A stretch of 64,000 bases of DNA, taken from Alopecurus myosuroides (Eukaryota; Streptophyta; Magnoliopsida; Poales; Poaceae). Below the pieces are notes generated by a model. The model made no database searches. It saw only the letters and a program-made list of their open reading frames with translations, and was not told the origin of the DNA. Position 1 is the stretch's first letter; every line of letters begins with the position of its first letter. The stretch is from contig CM054062.1 of assembly GCA_028641055.1 (NCBI GenBank), forward strand, positions 187,363,958 through 187,427,957, written 5' to 3'. Position numbers and translations under genes: made by a program. This document shows, piece after piece, positions 11,662 through 24,999 of this stretch.

Positions 11662-14210
11662 ATCATCATCTTCCCCGAATGGAAACTTCCATAGCTGTTT
11701 TGGCCGAGATTCTCGCCCGTCGATCACTCATCATTATGGAAATTAAAATCATTCCGAGCCCCGCACCTTAAAGCCCTTCATCCCCTCTTCGATTCCCCTC
11801 TTCCCTCTCTGCTAATCCCGCCCCCACGCTCGCGTTATTGCTCACCGGAGTTCCTCCGCTCCGCCACCGTATGTGGATGATTCCGACAAAACCAGTGGGT
11901 CCTCGCGGCCCTTTCTTGGTCTCCCATCTTTCCCACATCGTGGCGCCCCTGCTCATGCTTGTTTGATTTTTTTTTCGTGCAGTCGTTTTGTTGCACGCGG
12001 ACTCACCGGAGAACACCGAGGCAGCCACCGCGAAACTTCACCACGCCGACGTACGAAGCCCTCTGAGAACGCGCCGTCATCACCACCATTTCCGTCGTGC
12101 TGCGTCGCGTGTCCCTGTCATCATCCAGAGCCCGGAGGACCATCGGAGGAGCTGCCCCGTTATTTTCCGAGCAACCGCGCCGCCGCAGCTCCATTCCCGG
12201 CCACCAGCGCCGGCGAGGTGACAACCCTAGACCCCCAGATCTATTTCTGCCCGTTAGATCTTGATCCATTGGCCCATGTTGAATCACTTACCGAAGAGGT
12301 ATAGGCCAATTAGATTGTGCCACGTGTGCGTTAGTCAGCCGCGCACATTTAGCTATTTATCGCCCACCGCAACGCGTAGCCGGCCCAGGCCCAGTCCCTA
12401 TCTATCGCCCTGCGCGGCAAATAGCAGATCTGAGCCCAGCCCGTCTCTGGGATTAGTTCTGAATAAAATTAGAATGTAATTTTTGCAGAAAAGCCCCTGC
12501 ATCTTAGATCTATCATAACGTTTGATCCATAAACCCAAATTTAGCAAACTTGGACTTTTTGAAATTAGAACAACATTTAAAAACTTTTGGCACTGGCCAA
12601 ATTTAAAATTGACCATTTAAAATTTGTTCAAATTCAAATATGCTTGTTTGATAAATTTTGGCATAATTCAAATTCTACAAATCTAAAAATTGCAAATAAA
12701 ATATTTTTGGAAACCTTAGGATGTGTACTTTCATATCCTCTGTCCCAAAATAATTTTTGAACAATTTAATTTGGAATTTAGAATTAAGTGTTATATTTTA
12801 GTATTTTTGACATAGATTTAATTCTATAAATAATTAGAATATGGTTCATTAACCAAAATTGCTCCATTGGGTAACCTTGAACCAGAGAAATTAGTGCCTA
12901 TCCATTTGGACACCCTTGGACCATGGCCATGTGTTTTTGACCAAAAACCCAACATAGTGAGACATCCATTTTTACCATGTCATAGGAATTGTTTCCACCA
13001 TCTATTCTTTCGTGTTATGGCTATTGGAGCCAAGACCAAGTCACTAAAATGTGTCAATCACATATAGTAAAAACTAGTGAACCTTAGTTTTCTATCTACT
13101 TCTCCACTCCCCCATTCTTGCTTCAAGAATCTATCAAGATTACAAAATGGAAGTCAAGACTCAACCACAAGAAGGAACTCCATCTTCAACTTGGTGACAA
13201 CATGAAGAGCTACAAGGAAGATCAATGAAGAAGTTCTGAAGAAAAGACTTAGACTCCACAACAACCATAAGCAACTCAAGAAAGTACAAGTGTGAAGAAA
13301 TCCAGAAGAAAACATCTCCCTCTCTCTTTCTATCTTTCTTATTTCCTTTCTTTCCAAATGGACTTAGTGATATTTTGTGCCCCTTCTACCTTGGACCAAC
13401 TAGTGATAAGCCATGAATAATTTATCAAGACCAAGAGAAGAATCCATCCAAGGAACAAGTATACAATAGAAGCATGAATATGATCTTCAAGAAGACAAGC
13501 ATGTGAAGACTTGGAGCAATCCACACAAGTTGAAGAATAACAATTGTTTTTGTCCAACCATAGGCCCAAATGGAAAATACCAATACTTAGATCACTCAAA
13601 TGTCTTGATGAAAACAACTAAGTGTTACACTTTGTTATGTGTTACCTTAGTTGAAATAGTGAGATCACCTTGGTGAACTCTTGGAACTTCCTTAACAAGT
13701 ATGACCAATTGAGTTTGAATATTTCAAACCCAAGTCTTTACAACCTATAGTCCCTTTTGGAAGACCTTAACCTAATCACAATAGTTTCCTTAGCAAACTA
13801 AATTAATATGATTAACATAAAACCCTTCTGACTAAGTGTGTTGATTGTTATTCTTTGTTTTCTTGTTGTTTGTGAAAGTTGTTTATTGTTATTTGTTTGA
13901 CTTGTCCAGATTGTACAAAGATAAAGTATCTAGTGGTGAAGAGAGTGTACCTCTACACCAACTTTGACAAGGCAAGTGACACACTTCATAAACCTCCTAA
14001 GATTTTATATGCATTAGTGTTTCACAAAATTGCATGGTTAGGACTTTGTTAAACAATGCTATGCAAACCAAGTAGAGATAGTTACCTGTTATCTTGATCC
14101 TAGTAGATCCCAAAGTGAAATTTGTTTGCTTAGCCCTGCTTGTAGACTAAGCTGGATATTATTCCAATCATGATTGTTATATGAGAGATGGATTATTATT
14201 TTACTTGGCA

Positions 14211-14688
14211 AGGGAGATAGACCCGAATTGCCTATGGAGATAGACCATTACTTGGCACTGGAGATAGTCCAGCATAGCCACTGGAGATAGACCAGTACCA
14301 CCTTTGGAGATAGACCACTGGTGTTACAAGGCAAAGGAGAAAGACCTGCCACTGGAGATAGACCAGCACCACCTTTGGAGATAGACCATTGGTGTTACAA
14401 GGCAAAGGATAAAGACCTGCCACTGGAGATAGACCAGCACCACCTTTGGAGATAGACCATTGGTGTTAAAAGGCCCTGGAGATAGACCAGCATAGCCTAT
14501 GGAGATAGACCAGCACAACCTTTGGAGATAGACTAGCACAACCTTTGGAGATAGACCATTGGTGTTAAAAGGCTCTGGAGATAGACCAACATAGCCTACG
14601 GAGATAGACCATCACCACCTTTGGAGATAGACCATTGGTGTTAAAAGGCTCCGGAGATAGTCCAGGATAGCCTATGGGGATATACCCA
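14211..14688 (+). repeat. GGAGATAGACC minisatellite in the 5' LTR
   Basis: About 21 imperfect copies of the core GGAGATAGACC at 20-30 bp spacing, in higher-order units containing CACCTTTGGAGATAGACC and GGTGTTAAAAGGC. The sister LTR has about 17 copies (29258-29664). Confidence 0.8.
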
Positions 14689-15243
14689 TGTTGTTGCAAG
14701 ACCTTGGAACCAAATTCTTCATAGTTCACTAAACTGTACCTATGAACCACTGTAGATGTAAAGTGTTTTATCAAAGGATAGGATAAAACTAGCTTTCTGC
14801 AAAATCCATCCTTGAACTCCACTTAGCCAAATAAGCATGTAGAAGATAGAAATTTCCAACACATCCACCATAGTGTCATTTGCCAATACATTAAACTGTA
14901 TTGACTCCCTTGTGGTTGCATATTCCATATTGCAGATGTTTCTGAAGACGAGTGAGGATTTCGTTTAGGATCTCGATACTATCGCCAACATGTTTTGCCT
15001 GTGGCACATGAATAAGATGGGCTCAATGTTTACTATGTTTTCCGCTGTATATCTTGGTTTACTGCTAGTCTTCTAGGACTATGCAAGTTGTAATACTATT
15101 TTGTAAAGACTGGATCATGCGATGTAATAGAATTTGATGCATTTGCATGATATTTCATGTACTGTGGTGCTGGCAATTGATCCATGGACTAGCACAATAA
15201 CACAGGTGTCCTTACATTATTTAAATGTGGGAACGCTACAAAA

Positions 15244-15256
15244 TGGTATCAGAGCA
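15244..15256 (+). promoter_or_regulatory. Primer-binding site (initiator tRNA-Met)
   Basis: TGGTATCAGAGC starts three bases after the LTR end, the standard iMet primer site of plant LTR elements. Confidence 0.85.
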
Positions 15257-15844
15257 TTGTGTTGCCTGTAGGATTCGAGACCCTATGTTTGGAAAAGACC
15301 CTAGGATTGAAAATTTACTATGTTCAAACTTTCTAGAAACAAAACAATCATCTTAATTCTTCTCATATCATCTCATCTATCATTCACCTTCAAAAACAAA
15401 ATTAGATGACCTACCTCTTCAATACCATCAAGACATGAATGTTGATCATACCATGAAATGAAAGAAGTATTTTCACCACATGAAGACCTACACTCAAGAC
15501 AGTTGAAGAAACTTGGAGATATCCCTATACTTCACAAACAATCAAGAATACCCCAAGACATCGAGAGAAGGTTTTGAAGAAACTCAAGAAGATATAGATG
15601 AGACCACCAATCTAGTTACTCTGTTAGAACAACGTTAACGTGTTAGTTTATTGACCATACCAATGAGTGTTGTGTGACAATACTAGTTGTTTTCAAAAAC
15701 CTTGTTGTTGGTGTGATGAATGTATTGCTATGTGTTTGTTATGTGTGGTTTGTAAGATGAGTTTCCTTGATCTGCTGTGTTTGGATAGGAATCTCCCTTA
15801 GCTATCTTTCTAATCTCTACTCATCGTTCCTAAAAACCACATAG
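15257..15844 (+). other. Leader of the gag-only Gypsy
   Basis: Untranslated region between the primer site and the gag ATG at 15845. No open frame and no feature beyond A-rich stretches. Probably holds the packaging signal (inference from position). Confidence 0.45.
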
Positions 15845-16583
15845 ATGCCTCCTCATCGTGACCCTGACAACAACAATGATGCACTACAACAGATGATGAC
15901 TGCTCAAGCTCAGCTTATGCAAGTTATGACTCAGTTTATTGCGATTTCCAACAATAACAACAATGAAAACCCCCAAATGGATAGACTTGCTAGATTCCCG
16001 AGACTTAAACCTTCTAAGTTCTCCACTTCATCTGAGCCAGTTGTGGCAGACGACTGGCTCCGCACTATTAACAAGGACTTAGTGACTTGTGAGTGCACTG
16101 ATGCTGAGAAGGTGAGATTTGCGGCTCATTTGCTTGAAGGACTAGCAGCACTATGGTGGGAAACCTACCAGATTACCCATCCCTTGGAAGGGATGACATG
16201 GGATACCTTCAAGGAAGGATTTCGCAATGCTCACATATCTTCTGGCGTAATGAATGAAGAAAGATGAGTTTCGAAGCCTAAGGCAGGGAGATAGAACACT
16301 GAAGGAATACATAGATGACTTCTGTTCACTCTCAAGGTATGCACCTGAGGATATTGACACTGATGCTAAGAGGAAGGAGAAATTTCTCAACGGACTGAGT
16401 GGTGAAATGAAGATACCACTATCAGTGGCATATGCTCCAAACTATCAAGCCCTACTTGATCAAGCTATCACTCTTGACAACAATCTGAGAAAGGAAGAAA
16501 GCAAGAAGAGGAAGTATAGTGCCAACAAGTATCACTCTGAAGAAAATTGTGGACATATCCCTCACAAGCATGGTAATCATCGC
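15845..16583 (+). pseudogene. gag: gag, 5' part (capsid), frameshifted and split by the nested Copia
   Basis: ATG at 15845 starts MPPHRDPDNNNDALQQMM. A retrotransposon gag domain (PF03732 type) follows: VADDWLRTINKDLVTCECTD, then FAAHLLEGLAALWWETY and GMTWDTFKEGF. The frame is lost near 16257 and coding continues in another frame (DEFRSLRQGDRTLKEYIDDF, SLSRYAPEDID, KRKEKFLNGL), consistent with a one-base loss. It is cut at 16583 by the Copia target duplication ATCGC. The frame entering the insertion agrees with the frame leaving it at 25000, so the insertion by itself explains the split and the frameshift is a separate lesion. Similarity to Tekay/Del gag is from recall. Confidence 0.8.
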
Positions 16584-18253
16584 TGAAGGGGGACGTAGCA
16601 TAGAAAACAAAAAATTTCCTACGCGAGAGATACCCGAAAGGCCAAGATCTAATCTATGAGACGAAGTGCAACGGGCAACAAGAGGGTTAAGGAGAACACA
16701 TACCCTCGAAGACTCAAAGTGGTACGAGATCAAATCTCGTTGTTGGCGTAGTCGTACTCACACCGATCCCGATAGCGAGAAGATGGCACCGCAATCCGGC
16801 GGTGCATCCGTGATCGGTCACACGTACGGTTGATGACGACCTCCGTTCCCTCGTTCCAGCGGGGCGCGGAAGTAGAGGATCCCTCGGAACTCCAGCAGCA
16901 CGACGGCGTGGTGTGGTGGAGAAAAACATTGCTCAGGGCTTCGCCAAGCGCACGAACAAGTGGTGGAGCAGCGGCAGGAGGGAGAAAGAGATGATACAAG
17001 TGTGTGTGTGGGGAAGAGGGAGCTCTCACCCCTCCTTTTATAGTAGGGGATGGCAGCCACGAATTTTTGGCTGCCTCCACCTCTCCCTCATCATGTGAGT
17101 GGAGTCTCCACTCAACCCACTCATTCTTCCATTAATTCCCACTCAAAATCCCAAGGGTTTTCTTTAATAAATAAATAAAACAATTTTATTTCTTTATTTT
17201 AATATTTGTTAATTCCATTAACAAACATTAACATATAACCCCTTGAGTTAGTTGTTAAATCTATTAACAACCATTTGATAAGAATCCCCTTGAACTATTT
17301 CAAAATTACTCGAAACAATTTCGGTGACTATTTCAATATTCCCCGAAACAATTTCGGTGCTGTCCAAACTTTTCTCCGATATTCCGTATCCTCTCAAATG
17401 CGTCATCGAACCTTAAGTGTGTCACCCTACGGTTCGCGAATAAGATAGACATGATCGAGACTCCTCTCCGATCAATAATCAACAGCGGGATCTGGAGATC
17501 CGTGATGACTCCTATATATTCAACGATGACTCTCGTGATCGTGTGAACCAACAACGCCGTGAACTATTCCCTTTGTCTCGCGATATTTTACTTGTCCGAG
17601 ATTCGATCATTGGTATCAACCATACCTTGTTCAATCTCGTTATCGACAAGTACTCTTTTCTCGTTCCCGTGATATAACATCCTTGTGATCATATCACGTG
17701 CTTGCAAGCGGTTTCGATGTGATATCACCGAGAGGGCCCAGAGTATATCTCTCCGTCATTTGGATGGACAAATCCCACTCTTGATCCATGATCCTCAACT
17801 AATACTTTCCGAATACTTAACGACACCTTTATAGTCACCCTGTTACGGTGTGACGTTTGATGCCATCAAAGCACTCTTCCGGTATCAGTGATTGACATGA
17901 TCTCAAGGTCTAAGGAATAAGTTACTTCGTATGTTTGATATAACAATGTAAACTAAATGACTTGATCGCATTGCTATATTCTCTTTGGGTATATGTTCAT
18001 CACATCATTCTTCTAATGACATGACCCCGTTATTAATAACATCCAATGTTCATGATCAGGAAACCTTGATCATCTATTAATCAACGAGCTAGTTAAAAGA
18101 GAGGCTTTACTAGGAACCATTGTTTGTTTATTAAGCACACATGTATCAACGTTTCCGGTTAATACAATTCTAGCATGAGAAATAAACATTCATCATAAAC
18201 AAGGAATAAGATAATAACCATTTTATTATTGCCTCTCGGGCATATTCCCTTCA
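16584..18253 (-). repeat. 3' LTR of the nested Copia
   Basis: On the minus strand it begins TGAAGGGAATATGCCC and ends CCCCCTTCA. TATAAAAG lies at 17035-17042 (minus), followed by a leader with CA repeats. Small frames inside it are identical in the sister LTR and are not genes. Confidence 0.9.
17035..17042 (-). promoter_or_regulatory. Copia LTR TATA box
   Basis: TATAAAAG on the minus strand, in the context CCCCT-ACTATAAAAGG-AGGGG. The same box is at 23776-23783 in the 5' LTR, which would be the active promoter. Confidence 0.55.
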
Positions 18254-18264
18254 GTCTCCCACTT
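18254..18264 (-). promoter_or_regulatory. Polypurine tract of the nested Copia
   Basis: AAGTGGGAGAC on the minus strand, immediately upstream of the 3' LTR. The Copia remnant at 56918-56926 shows the equivalent GTGGGAGAC. Confidence 0.7.
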
Positions 18265-18469
18265 GCACTAGAGTCAATAATCTAGTCTGTAAGCACTTTA
18301 ACACATATGGCGTACCAGTGTTATTACCATGCTTCGCATGCGGTAAACATCATCAAAAAGATCTGAACTCTTCAGGTCCTATTGTATTTGCATGTTCTTT
18401 GCGTCTACACGCATCACTCATTCTCTAATGAGATGGCTCTGTATATATATGGTCAATCGGTGAAAACTT

Positions 18470-18659
18470 AATTCCTCAGCTTAAACTGATGTCACTAACA
18501 TTGTGAAAATGTAGCTTCATAGTGTTAGCATTCTTGGAAATTCACCAAGTTCCGGTGATACCTTAATTCCTCAGCTTAAACTGATGTTACTAACATTGTG
18601 AAAATGTAGCTTCATAGTTTCAGCATTCTTGGAAATTCACCAAGTTCAATAAAGAACTC
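18470..18659. repeat. 95-bp tandem duplication inside the Copia
   Basis: AATTCCTCAGCTTAAACTGA starts at 18470 and again at 18565. The two units differ at a handful of bases, so the duplication predates the last transposition. Confidence 0.75.
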
Positions 18660-21600
18660 CTTGACACAAAATACGCTTATTATCAGTTGTCAACACAACG
18701 ATATACTTTAGCCTTTGTTGTAGTATCTGCCACAATATTTTAATTTTGAAACTATTTCAAATCCAGCATGGAACTTTCTTCCATCCTATTGTGCTACCGT
18801 TCATCACATATTTTAATTGAGATAAAATTACTTGAATAAATGACAAGACTATTAGTGTAACATATTACAACTAATATTTTGTCATTACTATATAGGAAAA
18901 CATATCCTTAGCATTTCTAAAATGACACAAGGATCTCTCCCACTGTTGTCTAATCATCATATGAATTATCCTACTATAACATTTTATAGCATAGGACTCA
19001 TCTGGTTGTGTACATAGCATGGAAACATGACTTAGAAATCTCAATTTCAATGATGCTCATCATGTGTCAAAACACATGAATCCTTCTCAATTATTTTCCA
19101 TGTGACAAGAACTCCTTCTTGTTATTTTCATATTGACTTACTTCAATATTTCATCTATGTAATTTGGCTTCAATCATATCAGGTGCGTCAATCCATCTTT
19201 TATAGATATCGATGCCCAATATCTTCTAAGCCTTTCATCAATATGAAATCTTAACCGTGTTAATTTAAAATACATATTTTCCAATCAACCATATGTCATC
19301 TACATAAAGTATTGGAAATATGTCATAGCGCTCCCACTTAATTTCTTGTAACTTTACAAGCATCTTTATCTTTCTTGATGGAATCAAACTATTTTGATAA
19401 CTTCATTAAGGTAAAGATTTCAACTTCGTTATGCTCACTTCAACCATTGAAGTGTGCATACCTTTCTAGCAACCTTTTGAATTTTACAAAAATATCAGAC
19501 TGTGTCAAGTACACATCCTTGATCAAACTTCCTCGAGAGGAGAGTTGGTTTTGTTATTCAACTGCCATATCATAATATGTATCTTTTTGCTAGAACTATC
19601 CGCAAAGACTAAAGCATCACTACGGAAGATCGAAATCTTGTAGTAGTCAACTCTTTGAACTTCGTCGAAAACAACTTTTCGATAAGTACAACTTTCAAAG
19701 GATGTAAAATCCATGTCTTTGTTGCTATATAGACCCTTTTGCTATCGTTAGGCATCATGCCTATCGAAAGGACTATCAAGTCACATACTTGATATTCATA
19801 CAAGGATACTACGGCGGTTATAATGACTCATAGTCAATTTTACGAAGCCAGGGCCCATCATTTGCTTCATTTATAAGGTTCAGGTCCTTTTTGTTGTCAA
19901 AACAACACTTTACACTTAAACCACAAGTTGGTCTAAGTACAAAGTTTTAGGACTTTTGTGGTACAGTTCGCAAACTCATTTGAAGTATCTACAACATTTG
20001 TAGTGTCTTCTACTTAGTCAAAATAGTAAACCCCGGAACAACTTCCAGTGCTGCGCTACTCTCGACATGATAACGAAGATTCTCTAATCTCGTTGAGTTC
20101 GTACTGTGCTCCCACTCACTTGTTTCGCAAGAACTACTTTCTCGAGAAATCAACCCTTTCTGACAAACAACATTTGTCTTTTGGTTCGGTGATAGGAGAA
20201 ATACCCAATGTATTCTTTAGAATAACCTTATAAACATATATTTATCCTATTTTGGTTGTAAACATTTTACACATGCTATGCATACCAAAACTTAAGAAAG
20301 TGACAATTCGGGTCACTACCCAAACCATATCTTATATGTTGTCAATTTCAGCGGATCATGATGGTGCTCTTTTCAGTGGGAAAAACGGTTGTCACTAATG
20401 TATAAACTACAAAATTATAATGGCATTTTTATTAATCTTACCATGTCAAACAAGGTTTGATTTTTGTCTCTTGAATACTCCAATCTAATGTGGGGTATTC
20501 GAGAAGTATAAGTTGTAGAACAATTCTGCAACTTCTCAGATGTTTTGCTAAACTTGTAACTCAAACTTTATCCTTTATGATCCAATCATAAATACTTGAT
20601 TATCTTGTTACAATGATTTTAACTTCATATTAACAACCTTTTGAACCAATTCAAAATGTCAAACTCCGTTTCCTTTAAATAGATATACTCACATATCTAC
20701 TCAAGTCGTCGACAGAATTTTATGAAGGAAAAATTAATCCACCATACATGACTACACATAATGGACTATATACATCAACATGTATAATCTCCACTACATT
20801 AGTCGTCCATTCTACTTTGGCCTATGAACGGAATTTTAGTCATCTTTTGGAAGAGGTCTCACAAGCGTCAATTTATTCAAAACAAAATGACTCCGGAAGT
20901 CCATCAATATGGAGTTCCTTCATGTTTTCCTTTTCGATATGAACTAAAATGGTGGTGCCACAATTTAAGTGAAACACTTTTACGTCTTGCAACGTTTAGC
21001 ATTTAGTCTTATAGATGTTTACTTTACCAACATGATTTATATTAACATATCCATCAATTATGGAATATAATCATAGTTTGAACAATCTCATTTGTTCTCA
21101 CAAAAGACTAGAACAAAATAACAAATTATTAAGTTCTTCAAATAAATCTTGACTGGTTGGTTCGATACGACAATGAACACAATAACACTTTATTTATGTT
21201 CTTGTCATAATCGATTCCACATCTATTACTAGTTCCTTTTAGGCCCTTGTATTTCTTTCATTGCGTTGCTTTGTATGACAACTCATACCAACCAATGTGG
21301 TATCAAAATACCAAAAATACTTTGTTAACTAGTAATACATCTATAACTTGTATATCAATTATATACTCCTGAGCTGGACTTTTCCAGTTATCTTCTTTTC
21401 TGCCATATATCTATTTGTAATTCTATTTTCAATATTCCCTTTCCTTTATAGAAGAATCATTCAACATCAAACAATGCTAGTCTTACTAGCTCATTTTCTT
21501 TGGCGTGTTAGTCATATACTATCACCCATTGAGTCATACTTTGAGTTTGATTGTTCTACTAATATCACCATATTAATAGCATTCTTCTATATTCCACTCT

Positions 21601-22414
21601 TAGCAATTTCCAAGTAAGGTAAACTACTTTACCCATACTTCTAATCCATCCCCTCATAACAATTTTATGATTAAGCTACTATAGCTCGAAGGAAGGGATT
21701 TAGAGGATAATTTTTAGCGCCCAACTTCTTGAAATATTCAAACGCCTAGCGTCTTCAATCATTGCATATATTCAAATAATATAAGCATACATTGTCACCC
21801 TAAATTATACTCAGACATGTTGCCACAAATAAGTTTCTAGATATCAATATATCTTTCACTTGATTGTTTCTGAAAACAATTCTTTTCGGTTCCTAAATCA
21901 CTTTGATCAACAAAACATTCTTTTGAAGATAAAGTAATACGGAAGCAAACATGACTTTGGATTCTAAGTAGGAATTGGTTGCTCTCTAGATCAATCAATC
22001 ATTAATCACATGGAGGTAGGTAGGAAATACCGAGAATCTACAATAGGATTCAATTTTAAATTTCACTAATACGGTACCAATCTTAAATGGTATTTACCAG
22101 ATCATAACAGTTATATCTCAATTAACAATCTAAGTGTAAGGTAGTTATGTGGATGCCAATGAATACTACAATTTGTGCAAATTCAATTTGATTTGTTGTT
22201 CATGATAAATAAGTTCAAGTTAATTCAAAAATTAAACCATGAACTCCCACTCAAAAACAACATCCCTCTTAGTCGTCTTTAGTGATTACACGAACCAAAT
22301 TCACTACACCAAAACCGATCATCACGTGAGATGATGTAGCTTCAAAGGCGAACATCGACATGTTCATCATATCATCCATATGACTCATGCTTTACCTTTC
22401 GGTTACGTGTTCCG

Positions 22415-22498
22415 AGGCCATGTCTGTACATGCTAGGCTCGCCAAGTAGAACCGTAGTATTGCGTGTGTTTCAAGGCCATGTCTGTACATGCTAGGCT
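22415..22498. repeat. Direct repeat of 25 bp, 59 bp apart
   Basis: AGGCCATGTCTGTACATGCT (followed by AGGCT) occurs at 22415 and 22474, in the transcribed leader side of the minus-strand Copia. Confidence 0.7.
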
Positions 22499-23310
22499 TG
22501 AAAACACCCGTTGTATGCGAACGTTGAGTCTATCACACCCGATCATCACGTGGTGTCTCAAAACGACGAACTTTCTTAACGGTGCATACTCTAAGGAAGA
22601 ACACATTATTATCTTGATATTAAGTGAGAGGGATCATCTTATAATGCTACCATCGTTATCTAAGCAAAACAAGATGCATAAAAAGGATTAACATCACAGA
22701 CATCACATGAAAGGATAACGTGATATGATATGGTCCTTCTTGCACTTGATCTCCATCATGTGCATTATGGTATGATCTCAATCATTCCACCGGCGTGGTA
22801 CCAAGTACCACGGTACCCCAAACTTGATTGTCCATCAATAAGAAGACAACCATATGGATACCTTCCGGTATATCAATAATTTACAAAATAGATCATCTCA
22901 TAATCAAATTTGTAATATTGACCATATCACATCACATGCCCAGCAAAAACTAGTTAGACGCTTCTAATTTATTTTTGCATATTTTACGTGGCTTAGGGCT
23001 TTCGAGGATAGAACCGTTCATACCTACGAACATCAACCACAACGTTGATAAACACATTTTTAACAACCCTTCATAGATTAGATCTTAACTATAGTAGGAG
23101 AAACAGACACCCGCAAGCCACTTATGCAATACAAGTTGCATGTCAGTTGTGGAACAAGTCTCATGTACGTGGACATGTAAGGTTAGTCCGGGCCGCTTCA
23201 TCCCACTATGCCACTAAGATCATAAAATAGTCAAGGAGGTAATAACATGATCATCAACGCCCACATAAACCTATGTGTTCTACCCGTACAAAACATCTAC
23301 GCATAGATCC

Positions 23311-23323
23311 GGCTCTGATACCA
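23311..23323 (-). promoter_or_regulatory. Primer-binding site of the nested Copia (iMet)
   Basis: TGGTATCAGAGCC on the minus strand, one base from the 5' LTR end. Confidence 0.85.
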
Positions 23324-23324
23324 C

Positions 23325-24994
23325 TGAAGGGGAACGTAGCATAGAAAACAAAAAATTTCCTACGCGAGAGATACCCGAAAGGCCAAGATCTAATCTATGA
23401 GACGAAGTGCAACGGGCAACAAGAGGGTTAAGGAGAACACATACCCTCGAAGACTCAAAGTGGTACGAGATCAAATCTCGTTGTTGGCGTAGTCGTACTC
23501 ACACCGATCCCGATAGCGAGAAGATGGCACCGCAATCCGGCGGTGCATCCGTGATCGGTCACACGTACGGTTGATGACGACCTCCGTTCCCTCGTTCCAG
23601 CGGGGCGCGGAAGTAGAGGATCCCTCGGAACTCCAGCAGCACGACGGCGTGGTGTGGTGGAGAAAAACATTGCTCAGGGCTTCGCCAAGCGCACGAACAA
23701 GTGGTGGAGCAGCGGCAGGAGGGAGAAAGAGATGATACAAGTGTGTGTGTGGGGAAGAGGGAGCTCTCACCCCTCCTTTTATAGTAGGGGATGGCAGCCA
23801 CGAATTTTTGGCTGCCTCCACCTCTCCCTCATCATGTGAGTGGAGTCTCCACTCAACCCACTCATTCTTCCATTAATTCCCACTCAAAATCCCAAGGGTT
23901 TTCTTTAATAAATAAATAAAACAATTTTATTTCTTTATTTTAATATTTGTTAATTCCATTAACAAACATTAACATATAACCCCTTGAGTTAGTTGTTAAA
24001 TCTATTAACAACCATTTGATAAGAATCCCCTTGAACTATTTCAAAATTACTCGAAACAATTTCGGTGACTATTTCAATATTCCCCGAAACAATTTCGGTG
24101 CTGTCCAAACTTTTCTCCGATATTCCGTATCCTCTCAAATGCGTCATCGAACCTTAAGTGTGTCACCCTACGGTTCGCGAATAAGATAGACATGATCGAG
24201 ACTCCTCTCCGATCAATAATCAACAGCGGGATCTGGAGATCCGTGATGACTCCTATATATTCAACGATGACTCTCGTGATCGTGTGAACCAACAACGCCG
24301 TGAACTATTCCCTTTGTCTCGCGATATTTTACTTGTCCGAGATTCGATCATTGGTATCAACCATACCTTGTTCAATCTCGTTATCGACAAGTACTCTTTT
24401 CTCGTTCCCGTGATATAACATCCTTGTGATCATATCACGTGCTTGCAAGCGGTTTCGATGTGATATCACCGAGAGGGCCCAGAGTATATCTCTCCGTCAT
24501 TTGGATGGACAAATCCCACTCTTGATCCATGATCCTCAACTAATACTTTCCGAATACTTAACGACACCTTTATAGTCACCCTGTTACGGTGTGACGTTTG
24601 ATGCCATCAAAGCACTCTTCCGGTATCAGTGATTGACATGATCTCAAGGTCTAAGGAATAAGTTACTTCGTATGTTTGATATAACAATGTAAACTAAATG
24701 ACTTGATCGCATTGCTATATTCTCTTTGGGTATATGTTCATCACATCATTCTTCTAATGACATGACCCCGTTATTAATAACATCCAATGTTCATGATCAG
24801 GAAACCTTGATCATCTATTAATCAACGAGCTAGTTAAAAGAGAGGCTTTACTAGGAACCATTGTTTGTTTATTAAGCACACATGTATCAACGTTTCCGGT
24901 TAATACAATTCTAGCATGAGAAATAAACATTCATCATAAACAAGGAATAAGATAATAACCATTTTATTATTGCCTCTCGGGCATATTCCCTTCA
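23325..24994 (-). repeat. 5' LTR of the nested Copia
   Basis: Same length (1670 bp) as the 3' LTR, with no indel between them (constant 6741-bp offset). TATA box at 23776-23783 on minus. Confidence 0.9.
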
Positions 24995-24999
24995 ATCGC

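Larger units (their letters stand above)
10752..15240 (+). repeat. 5' LTR of the gag-only Gypsy
   Basis: The U3 side is AT-rich. A GC-rich segment at 11700-12450 contains small frames that I regard as non-coding. TGACGTCA lies at 11654-11661 and a minisatellite at 14211-14688. It is 64 bp longer than the 3' LTR, partly because of the minisatellite. Confidence 0.85.
18265..23310 (-). pseudogene. Decayed Copia internal region (gag-pol relics)
   Basis: About 5 kb with no frame above 90 codons on either strand. On the minus strand near 20820-20940 a short stretch still resembles the Copia GAG-pre-integrase/integrase boundary (GKMTK-like, with C and H positions), but stops and shifts are frequent. 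Near the primer site there is a leader without a gag start. Two internal duplications are visible: 95 bp in tandem from 18470, and 25 bp at 22415 and 22474. Domain identity is weak and no protein can be made from this copy. Confidence 0.45.
16584..24994 (-). mobile_element. Very young BARE/Angela-type Copia element with decayed coding region
   Basis: Two 1670-bp LTRs (16584-18253 and 23325-24994) differ at only one position that I could find (16592 versus 23333). The target duplication ATCGC is perfect (16579-16583 and 24995-24999). The iMet primer site (23311-23323) and PPT (18254-18264) are on the minus strand, so transcription runs right to left. The 5.07-kb internal region has no long open frame, so the element is defective yet recently mobile. 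Assignment to Copia is by LTR similarity to BARE/Angela elements and is inference. Confidence 0.85.

Noticed and set aside
11873..12479. Several 70-140 codon frames in the GC-rich part of the long LTR (also 26922-27526)
   Set aside because: Overlapping frames on both strands, different stop positions in the sister LTR and no domain. They reflect GC-rich DNA with few stops.
14211..14688. CRISPR-like spaced repeats
   Set aside because: Repeats are imperfect and the spacers are themselves repeated. The context is a plant LTR, so it is a minisatellite.
16714..17098. Frames of 60-116 codons in the Copia LTR, identical at 23455-23839
   Set aside because: Identity follows from LTR duplication. The frames overlap the promoter and leader and have no coding signature.
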